This document shows, in pieces, positions 12,196 through 17,829 of a stretch of DNA of 17,829 bases. This stretch comes from Christensenella sp. UBA3700 (GTDB lineage Bacteria; Bacillota; Clostridia; Christensenellales; UBA3700): contig DFIJ01000120.1 in assembly GCA_002372775.1 (NCBI GenBank), positions 1-17,829 of the forward strand, given 5' to 3'. Position numbers and translations under genes: made by a program. The notes below the pieces were generated by a model that had not been told where the DNA came from, ran no database searches, and saw only the letters and a program-made list of their open reading frames with translations. How positions within the stretch are numbered: the first letter of the stretch is position 1; every line of letters begins with the position of its first letter.

Positions 12196-13842
12196 ATGAG
12201 CGAAAAGAGCACACTTAAAGAAAAGTTTATGCGCTTCTTTTCTAGTGTTAAGACAAAAATCGGGCAAGTTAGGGATAAAGTCATAAAACCAGAAACAGAA
12301 GAACATAAAGTTAAAAGACATGCTAAAGAAGCTAAGCAACTTGCAAGACTTGAAAAAGAATTAGCAAGACCACAAGGCAAAGGCTATATTTGGTATTTCA
12401 TTTTTATCATCACTGTTGTTTATATCGTAGATGAAGTTGTATCTCAAATTGGTACACAAATGCAAAGTATCATTATCAACGAAATTTTCGTTCCAGTGGT
12501 TGGTGCGGATAGGGCTGTTGCCACCTTAGAGACTTGTGCTTTTATTTATTCAATGGCAGGTACACTTGCTGCATTATATAGACCACTTGCGGATAAATAT
12601 GGTAGAAAACCCTTCTTGGTTATCAACACCTTAGGAATGGGTTTATCAATGTTTATCATTGGTGTATGTACAAACATTCCAGTTTATGTAATGGGTATGT
12701 TTATTCTTCAATTTTTCGTTCCTCATGATATGCAAGCAATTTACATCATGGAAACAGTTAAGAAAGAAAAGAGAGCTACAATGTACTCTTACATAAAAGC
12801 TGTTGCTACTTTAGGTGTATTCTTAATTCCGCTGCTTAGAGAAATATTTATGCCAAATGGCGATACAGCAAATTGGAGATGGATCTTCATCGTAATTTGT
12901 GGTGTAGCTGCAGTTATTTCTTGTATGGCATTCTTGATGATTAAAGAATCTCCAGTATTCTTAAGATCAAGAATTGCATATCTAAAAATGACAGATGAAG
13001 AGCGTAATGCTGCTAAAGAAAACAAAGAAACTAGAGACCAAGCTACTCAAGGTAGTTTCATTAATGGTATTAAAGTTTTATTCAAGCATAAGCAATTGTT
13101 ATGGATTTCTGTTGCGTATGGTTTCTTGCAATGGGGTATGTTAATGACAAACTCATATGAGAAAATCATGACAGATAACTATGCTATTTCTGGTGTTGCT
13201 GATCCAACAGATGTTGTAACTAAAGCATTATTACTATTTGCTGTAGGTAGTGCATTCTTCCAATTTATTACCGGTTTTATCTCAGATAAACTAGGTCGTA
13301 AGAAAGCCGCTGTTATTATGGCAGTATTCTCAGCATTAGCATATATTCTATTTTTCGTTGGTTCAAGATTTAATTGGAGTCCATATATCGTAGGTATTGC
13401 TTGCGGTTCAATGGTGGGTGCATATTGGGCATCACTAGACTCAGGAATATTTATTGTAAATGAATCAACTCCAACATCAGTTCGTATGAGTGTTGGTACT
13501 ATTCAAACATTACTTAGTGGTATCATCTTAGGCGGTGGTACAATCTCAAAAACAGTAGGGCTTTGGATCTTCACAGATGAAGCACTAGGTACTTTAGTAT
13601 CAGTTCTTGCATATTTTGGTGTTGCTATAGGTTTAATAATCATGATGATAAACGTGCAAGACACAAAGGGTATCGACTTAAACAACGTTCATACAAATAG
13701 ACTTGATGAACATAAGGAAGGAGATATCGATGTTCCTGGTGATCAATTAAGCGATATTGCACCAGAAATCAACGATGAATTCAAGAAAATTAAAGAAGAA
13801 GGATTAGCAGCTACTGCTGCAACTTTTGAAGATAATAAGTAG
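12196..13842 (+). CDS. Major facilitator superfamily transporter with charged N- and C-terminal extensions
   Basis: The protein has 548 residues, longer than a typical 400-450 residue MFS porter. Residues 1-62 form a highly basic, Lys/Glu/Ala-rich cytoplasmic extension with helical or coiled-coil character. About twelve membrane segments follow. The MFS motif A occurs in both halves: ADKYGRKP (132-139) and SDKLGRKK (363-370), and the central loop is charged (about 250-300). The last 50 residues are acidic (DEHKEGDIDVPGDQLSD...EDNK). The fold points to secondary transport of a small solute; the substrate cannot be read from the sequence. ATG 12196 has AAAGAGGG at optimal spacing. It is monocistronic with its own promoter and terminator, and divergent from the nucleosidase gene, which hints at, but does not show, nucleoside or purine-related transport. 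Confidence 0.85.
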   Translation: MSEKSTLKEKFMRFFSSVKTKIGQVRDKVIKPETEEHKVKRHAKEAKQLARLEKELARPQGKGYIWYFIFIITVVYIVDEVVSQIGTQMQSIIINEIFVPVVGADRAVATLETCAFIYSMAGTLAALYRPLADKYGRKPFLVINTLGMGLSMFIIGVCTNIPVYVMGMFILQFFVPHDMQAIYIMETVKKEKRATMYSYIKAVATLGVFLIPLLREIFMPNGDTANWRWIFIVICGVAAVISCMAFLMIKESPVFLRSRIAYLKMTDEERNAAKENKETRDQATQGSFINGIKVLFKHKQLLWISVAYGFLQWGMLMTNSYEKIMTDNYAISGVADPTDVVTKALLLFAVGSAFFQFITGFISDKLGRKKAAVIMAVFSALAYILFFVGSRFNWSPYIVGIACGSMVGAYWASLDSGIFIVNESTPTSVRMSVGTIQTLLSGIILGGGTISKTVGLWIFTDEALGTLVSVLAYFGVAIGLIIMMINVQDTKGIDLNNVHTNRLDEHKEGDIDVPGDQLSDIAPEINDEFKKIKEEGLAATAATFEDNK

Positions 13843-13864
13843 TATTTCGATTATCAATAACAAG

Positions 13865-13893
13865 GCGAGGGTTTTATAGCCCTCGCATTTTAC
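13865..13893 (+). terminator. Intrinsic terminator of the MFS gene
   Basis: GCGAGGG (13865-13871) pairs with CCCTCGC (13880-13886) around an 8-nt loop, followed by ATTTTA. Confidence 0.8.
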
Positions 13894-13913
13894 ATATATA
13901 AATAATATATTTA

Positions 13914-13942
13914 TTGACTACGATACCTCGCGATAGTATACT
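13914..13942 (+). promoter_or_regulatory. Promoter of the ABC importer operon
   Basis: TTGACT (13914-13919), a 17-bp spacer and TATACT (13937-13942): one of the strongest consensus matches in the window. The leader of about 53 nt (13949-14001) is AT-rich, with no T-box or riboswitch fold visible. The ribosome binding site is AAGGAG at 13989-13994. Confidence 0.8.
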
Positions 13943-14001
13943 AAAAACTAGATTTTTATTATAAAGTCATTAAAATTCACAAATAAACAAGGAGTTTACT
14001 T

Positions 14002-15018
14002 ATGAAAAACACTAAGAGATTTTTAGTTATTGCTGTTATGGCAATTGTTGTCATTTCTTTATGTGCAACAATGTTTATGTCATGTGATCAAGAACAAGAC
14101 ATTTCAATTTATCTAGTTCCAGACAAAGCAGAATATACAGTAGGTGTATGTCAACTTGTACAACACGTTGCTCTAGATGCTGCTACACAAGGATTCGTTG
14201 ATGCTCTTACAGAAGAGATGGAAGCTGCAGGAAAGAAAGTAACTGTTGATGTCCAAAATGCTTCAGGCGATCCAGCAATTTGCTCAACAATTGCAAATAA
14301 ATTTGTAAGCTCAAAATATGATCTAATTATGGCAAATGCTACTCCAGCTTTACAAGCTGCTGCAAATGCTACATTAACAATTCCTGTATTAGGAACTTCT
14401 ATTACAGAATATGGCACTGCTCTTGGTGTTAAAGACTTTACTGGTACATTAGGAAACAACATTTCAGGTACATCAGATTGCGCTCCATTAGATAAGCAAG
14501 CTGATATGATCTTTGAATTAATTCCTACAGCAAAGAAGGTTGGTATCTTATACTGCTCTTCAGAAGCTAACTCAAAGTATCAAGTTGAACAAGTTGAAAA
14601 GTTTATTAAGCAAAACCACAAGGATGTTACAATCGTTAAGAAGTCATTCTCAGACACTAACGACTTAGCTTCTGTTGTAAGCAGCTTTGTTGGAGCTGTT
14701 GATGCTGTTTATATTCCAACAGATAATACATGTGCAAATAATGCTGCATCTATCAATGCTATTTTAGAACCAGCTAGAATTCCAGTAATCGCTGGCGAAG
14801 AAGGTATTGCTAAGGGATGTGGAGTTGCTACATTATCTATCAGCTACTATGATTTAGGAAAAGTAACAGGTCATATGGCTGCTCAAATCTTACTTGGTAA
14901 GAACGTAGCATTAATGCCTATTGAATATGCAAGTTCAACAACATATGAATATGTTGCTTCTCGTTGCACAGCTTTAGGAATTACTGTTCCAGAAAACTAC
15001 GTAGCAATTAACGAATAA
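14002..15018 (+). CDS. ABC transporter substrate-binding lipoprotein (ABC_sub_bind family)
   Basis: This 338-residue protein has a lipoprotein signal (MKNTKRF, then a hydrophobic run) ending FMSC, with Cys28 as the likely lipidated residue. The mature part is a two-lobed type I binding protein: YTVGVCQLVQHVALDAATQGF near the start, ASGDPAICSTIANKF, ANATPALQAAAN, VGILYCSSEANSKYQ, DAVYIPTDNT, and SISYYDLGKVTGHMAAQIL near the end. This order matches the ABC_sub_bind family, whose members are annotated as putative tryptophan/tyrosine or other amino-acid-like solute receptors; the ligand here is not known. It is the first gene of a three-gene operon (permease 21 nt downstream), so it delivers substrate to that permease at the outer face of the membrane. 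Confidence 0.9.
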   Translation: MKNTKRFLVIAVMAIVVISLCATMFMSCDQEQDISIYLVPDKAEYTVGVCQLVQHVALDAATQGFVDALTEEMEAAGKKVTVDVQNASGDPAICSTIANKFVSSKYDLIMANATPALQAAANATLTIPVLGTSITEYGTALGVKDFTGTLGNNISGTSDCAPLDKQADMIFELIPTAKKVGILYCSSEANSKYQVEQVEKFIKQNHKDVTIVKKSFSDTNDLASVVSSFVGAVDAVYIPTDNTCANNAASINAILEPARIPVIAGEEGIAKGCGVATLSISYYDLGKVTGHMAAQILLGKNVALMPIEYASSTTYEYVASRCTALGITVPENYVAINE

Positions 15019-15039
15019 TTTAAAGGAAGGAAAGAGAGT

Positions 15040-16143
15040 ATGGCATTTTTAAATGCTCTACCTGGTGCGGTTGCACAAGGATTAATATGGGGCATAATGG
15101 CAGTCGGTGTTTACTTAACTTTTAAAGTTTTGGACATTGCCGATTTGACCGTAGATGGATCGATTACCACAGGCGCTTGCGTCTGTGCGATTCTGCTTTC
15201 TAATGGAACTAATGTATGGGTTGCATTACTTGCAGCTTTCTTAGCAGGTGCGCTAGCAGGACTAGTTACAGCACTTTTCCATACATTTATGGGTATACCT
15301 GCAATTCTTGCTGGTATTTTAACTCAACTAATGCTTTGGTCTATAAACTTGAAGATATTAGGTCAAGCAAATATGCCAGTTAGCGCTAGAACATTACCAG
15401 TACTTTTAACACAATTAAAAGTAAATACAGCAATTTGTATTGGTCTTGGTTTTGTTGCAGTAATTATAGTTGCTCTATATTGGTTCTTCGGAACAGAATA
15501 TGGTTCAGGTGTAAGAGCTACAGGATGTAATCCTAGAATGGCTAAAGCTCAAGGTATTAATGTTAACTTCAATAAGTCTTTTGGATTAGTATTATCTAAT
15601 GGTCTTGTTGCATTATCGGGTGCACTTCTTGCTCAATATCAAGGATTTGCTGATATTAACATGGGTAAAGGCGCAATCGTTATCGGCCTTGCTGCTGTTA
15701 TTATTGGTACAGCTGCAGTTTCTTGGATTCCAAAATATGGTAAGAATTTTGCAATGCAATTATTCGGCGTAGTTCTTGGTGGTGTTATTTACTATATCGT
15801 ATATCAATTAGTAATATCATTAGGATTAGATACAGACTTATTAAAGATGTTATCTGCATTAGTAGTTGCAGTATTCTTAGGAGTTCCATATTTAAGAAAG
15901 AAGTATTCATTTAGTAAGATTCTAAAGAAATGGGGTTTCGTTAAAAAGAGTGTTCTTGTAGACGAAGTTGCTGCAAAAGGAATAATTAATGCTGCAGAAG
16001 AAGAGGCTCCAGTTATGGTAGTTGAAGCTCCAGTAGTTGTTGATGAAAGCCATAAGAAAGCAAATCCATTTGATGAAAAGCCAATTGATGATGCTGCTCA
16101 TAGAATAGAGAAGAATGCAAGTAAAGATGGAGGTGAAGTATAA
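15040..16143 (+). CDS. ABC transporter permease (LivH-like)
   Basis: The protein has 367 residues. The hydrophobic part (about 1-290) has eight to ten membrane helices of the branched-chain amino-acid/ribose permease type. VYLTFKVLDIADLTVDGSITTGA (about 24-46) is characteristic of the permeases that go with ABC_sub_bind proteins, and ATGCNPRMAKAQGIN (about 160-174) is the cytoplasmic coupling loop that contacts the ATPase. An unusual feature is a soluble C-terminal tail of about 70 residues, rich in Glu/Ala/Val/Pro, beyond the usual end near 300. The start has AAAGGAAGG upstream. It is followed after 1 nt by the ATPase gene, whose ribosome binding site lies in this gene's last codons. Confidence 0.9.
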   Translation: MAFLNALPGAVAQGLIWGIMAVGVYLTFKVLDIADLTVDGSITTGACVCAILLSNGTNVWVALLAAFLAGALAGLVTALFHTFMGIPAILAGILTQLMLWSINLKILGQANMPVSARTLPVLLTQLKVNTAICIGLGFVAVIIVALYWFFGTEYGSGVRATGCNPRMAKAQGINVNFNKSFGLVLSNGLVALSGALLAQYQGFADINMGKGAIVIGLAAVIIGTAAVSWIPKYGKNFAMQLFGVVLGGVIYYIVYQLVISLGLDTDLLKMLSALVVAVFLGVPYLRKKYSFSKILKKWGFVKKSVLVDEVAAKGIINAAEEEAPVMVVEAPVVVDESHKKANPFDEKPIDDAAHRIEKNASKDGGEV

Positions 16144-16144
16144 T

Positions 16145-16939
16145 ATGTTAATTATTAATGATATATATAAAACCTTCAACAAAGGTACTGTTAATGAAAA
16201 GAAAGCATTAAATGGTATTGATCTTGTATTAAACGATGGAGATTTCGTAACGGTTATCGGTGGTAATGGTGCTGGTAAATCTACACTTATGAATATCGTT
16301 GCTGGTACTTATACTCCAGATAAAGGTGAAGTAATTATCGATGGCGTTAATGTTACAGAAATGCCAGAACATAAGAGAGCTAAGTACTTAGGAAGAGTAT
16401 TCCAAGATCCTATTATGGGAACTGCTGCAGGAATGCAAATCGATGAGAATTTAGCACTTGCTGCTCGTCGTGGCAAAAGAAGATTCTTAAAGCCAGGTAT
16501 TACTAAGAAAGAAAGACTTGAATATAAAGAATTATTAAGGATTTTAGATTTAGGTCTTGAAAACAGAATGTCTACTAAGGTTGAACTTTTATCTGGTGGA
16601 CAAAGACAATCATTAACTTTGTTAATGGCAACATTACAAAAACCAAAGCTTTTACTTCTTGATGAGCACACAGCTGCTCTAGATCCTAAGACTGCTAAAA
16701 AGGTTTTAGAATTAACAGATCAAATTGTTAAAGATAATAGTCTTACAACATTAATGATTACTCATAATATGCAAGACGCAATTAAGTACGGAAATAGATT
16801 AATTATGTTATCTGACGGAAAGATTGTGCTAGATATTAGAGGGGAAGAAAAAGCAAAGCTTACAGTTCCAGACTTATTAAAGTTATTCGGCCAAAAGACT
16901 GGCGAGGAAATGGCAAGCGACAAATTATTGTTATCATAA
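16145..16939 (+). CDS. ABC transporter ATP-binding protein
   Basis: All nucleotide-binding motifs are present in this 264-residue ATPase: Walker A GGNGAGKST (39-47), Q-loop Gln87, signature LSGGQ (149-153), Walker B LLLLDEH with Asp173 and catalytic Glu174, and switch His207 in MITHNM. The DEHTAALDP form, with His where many have Pro, is as I recall it for the ATPases paired with this permease type. It powers import by the lipoprotein-permease pair. ATG 16145 is chosen because GGAGGTGA (16129-16136) sits 8 nt upstream; an earlier in-frame start at 16115 would overlap the permease gene and lacks a site. It is the last gene of the operon, followed by a strong terminator. Confidence 0.92.
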   Translation: MLIINDIYKTFNKGTVNEKKALNGIDLVLNDGDFVTVIGGNGAGKSTLMNIVAGTYTPDKGEVIIDGVNVTEMPEHKRAKYLGRVFQDPIMGTAAGMQIDENLALAARRGKRRFLKPGITKKERLEYKELLRILDLGLENRMSTKVELLSGGQRQSLTLLMATLQKPKLLLLDEHTAALDPKTAKKVLELTDQIVKDNSLTTLMITHNMQDAIKYGNRLIMLSDGKIVLDIRGEEKAKLTVPDLLKLFGQKTGEEMASDKLLLS

Positions 16940-16945
16940 AATTAT

Positions 16946-16973
16946 GGGCTCTCAGTGCGAGAGTCCGTTTTTT
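16946..16973 (+). terminator. Intrinsic terminator of the ABC operon
   Basis: An 8-bp stem (GGGCTCTC, 16946-16953, with GAGAGTCC, 16959-16966, one G-U), a 5-nt loop and a run of six T (16968-16973). Confidence 0.92.
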
Positions 16974-17044
16974 GTTTACAAAAATACCACGTGCTAGGCG
17001 CGTGGTAGAAGAAAAGGTTTACCGGTGTGACATAGACAAAAAAA

Positions 17045-17102
17045 CTCCGAGTCTATATAATGTTTGAGACCTTGCCAGTCGAAAACATCAATAGAATCGG
17101 AG
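17045..17102 (+). promoter_or_regulatory. tnpA leader hairpin hiding the ribosome binding site
   Basis: CTCCGA (17045-17050) pairs with TCGGAG (17097-17102) and TCTAT (17052-17056) with ATAGA (17091-17095). Inner TGTTT/AAACA and GAC/GTC pairs extend the stem. Most of the Shine-Dalgarno GGAGG (17099-17103) is in the stem. IS200 elements are known to restrict transposase translation in this way. Confidence 0.75.
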
Positions 17103-17108
17103 GACATT

Positions 17109-17582
17109 ATGATGACGAATCAGAATAATGCTACACAAAGTTTAGCACACACAAAATGGAACTGCAAATACCACATAGTATTTGCTCCCAAGTATAGGAG
17201 AAAGGTATTTTACGAGTCGAAAAGACTTGAGATACGGGAGATATTGCGCACTTTATGTCAATGGAAAGGTGTAGAAATAATCGAGGGCGAAATATGTCCC
17301 GATCATATTCACATACTAGTCAGTATCCCACCAAAAGTTAGCGTAAGCGGTTTTGTGGGATACCTCAAAGGAAAAAGTAGCTTAATGATATACCAGAAGT
17401 GGGGCAATATGAAATTTGCCTACCGAAATAGAGAATTTTGGTGTAAAGGCTACTATGTAGATACGGTAGGCAAAGATACAGCTGCAATAAAGAGGTATAT
17501 CGCTGATCAATTGAAACAAGATCAAGAAAGTGAGCAGCTAAGTATGTTTGACAATAGAGACCCGTTTACGGGTAGCAGGTAG
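17109..17582 (+). CDS. tnpA: IS200/IS605 family transposase TnpA (Y1 HUH)
   Basis: This 157-residue enzyme has the normal length for TnpA and appears intact. It has the opening HTKWNCKYHIVFAPKYRRK (about 14-32), the HUH pair His66/His68 in CPDHIHILV, FWCKGYYVDTVG (110-120), and the catalytic tyrosine Tyr130 in RYIADQ with Gln134 four residues on. It cuts and rejoins single-stranded DNA at the element's subterminal hairpins through a 5'-phosphotyrosine intermediate. ATG 17109 is used: GGAGG at 17099-17103 is 5 nt upstream. ATG 17112 is the alternative, and the upstream TTG at 17064 lies within the leader hairpin and is rejected. Expression is probably kept low by that hairpin. Confidence 0.93.
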   Translation: MMTNQNNATQSLAHTKWNCKYHIVFAPKYRRKVFYESKRLEIREILRTLCQWKGVEIIEGEICPDHIHILVSIPPKVSVSGFVGYLKGKSSLMIYQKWGNMKFAYRNREFWCKGYYVDTVGKDTAAIKRYIADQLKQDQESEQLSMFDNRDPFTGSR

Positions 17583-17746
17583 TACATGCGTGACTGGCAG
17601 GTCAATAAAAATGGGCACTTGTGCCTAAGCCAGTACGCTTAGGGCTAATTGCCCGAAAATGTAATACCACCGGATATTCCGGTGGATAATCATTGTAATC
17701 ATTATGTAACGTTTTATAAATAGCATATATTCTTATTTATAATTAT

Positions 17747-17776
17747 TTGACTTATATAAACGCATAGTAATAAAAT
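17747..17776 (+). promoter_or_regulatory. Promoter of the gene entering at the right edge
   Basis: TTGACT (17747-17752), an 18-bp spacer and TAAAAT (17771-17776). An inverted repeat ACGCA/TGCGT flanks the -10 and may be an operator. Confidence 0.5.
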
Positions 17777-17807
17777 GTGCGTGTTTTAATTATTAAATGG
17801 AGTATAT

Positions 17808-17829
17808 ATGAAGAAGAGAAACTTTTTTG
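17808..17829 (+). CDS. Start of a gene cut by the window edge
   Basis: ATG 17808 follows TGGAG with 5 nt spacing and a plausible promoter. Only seven codons are visible (MKKRNFF), which look like the start of a signal peptide or membrane protein. Nothing more can be said about function. Confidence 0.5.

Larger units (their letters stand above)
16975..17700 (+). mobile_element. IS200-type insertion sequence (tnpA only)
   Basis: A single Y1 HUH transposase gene lies between two subterminal hairpins, with no tnpB, which defines the IS200 group of IS200/IS605. Left hairpin: TACCACG (16985-16991) with CGTGGTA (17001-17007). Right hairpin: CCACCGGA (17667-17674) with TCCGGTGG (17678-17685). Outer ends are approximate because these elements make no target duplication or terminal inverted repeats. 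It inserted directly behind the ABC operon terminator and disrupts no gene visible here. Between tnpA and the right end are further hairpins (CCTAAGC/GCTTAGG at 17624-17643). Confidence 0.85.

Noticed and set aside
12148..12380. Two overlapping minus-strand ORFs opposite the MFS N-terminus
   Set aside because: They are antisense products of the Lys/Glu/Ala-rich coding sequence, without ribosome binding sites.
16985..17007. Hairpin taken first as a second terminator after the ABC operon
   Set aside because: No T-run follows, and its position matches the left-end hairpin of the IS200 element.
17583..17700. Structured region after tnpA considered as a guide-RNA (omega RNA) remnant of a lost tnpB
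   Set aside because: There is no tnpB fragment, and the hairpins are adequately explained by a terminator and the IS right end.

Overview
The window looks like part of a low-GC Gram-positive (Bacillota) chromosome, most like an uncultured Clostridia- or Erysipelotrichia-type gut bacterium. The reasons are AT-rich sequence, strong AGGAGG-type ribosome binding sites, sigma-A-like promoters that often carry an extended -10 (TGnTAATAT or TGnTATAAT), tRNA genes with encoded CCA, almost exclusive AGA for arginine in housekeeping genes, and short intergenic gaps closed by hairpins. The exact taxon cannot be fixed from the sequence alone.

Region 1 (1-4366) is accessory. It holds a DUF2971 gene that appears to be leaderless, a large predicted cell-surface membrane protein with a beta-helix-like repeat ectodomain, and a two-gene unit made of an R-S-E type ADP-ribosyltransferase and an unrecognised 92-residue partner.

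Region 2 (4367-8100) has a minus-strand run: an alpha/beta hydrolase, tRNA-Glu(CUC), tRNA-Ser(GCU) and a terminator. Divergent from it is a tight operon of a duplicated DUF1538 membrane protein and two different PII-like proteins. This looks like a transporter with its own small-ligand-sensing regulators. A tRNA-Arg(CCU) follows directly.

Region 3 (8101-9602) is a compact islet: a DUF3990 (ADP-ribosyltransferase-fold) toxin candidate overlapped by an XRE-family regulator/antitoxin candidate. It has two promoter-operator units with near-identical 16-bp palindromes. The islet is bracketed by a 10-bp direct repeat whose left copy is the 3' end of tRNA-Arg, and the regulator uses CGN arginine codons unlike its neighbours. 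This is the best candidate for an acquired, self-regulated system.

Region 4 (9603-16973) is mostly housekeeping: a small membrane protein, a LysA-like PLP decarboxylase, a convergent MTA/SAH-type nucleosidase, an MFS transporter with a long charged N-terminal extension, and a three-gene ABC importer (lipoprotein, permease, ATPase) of the ABC_sub_bind type with its own promoter and terminator.

Region 5 (about 16975-17700) is an intact IS200-type insertion sequence that encodes only TnpA, with end hairpins and a leader hairpin covering the tnpA ribosome binding site. The window ends in the first codons of another gene at 17808.
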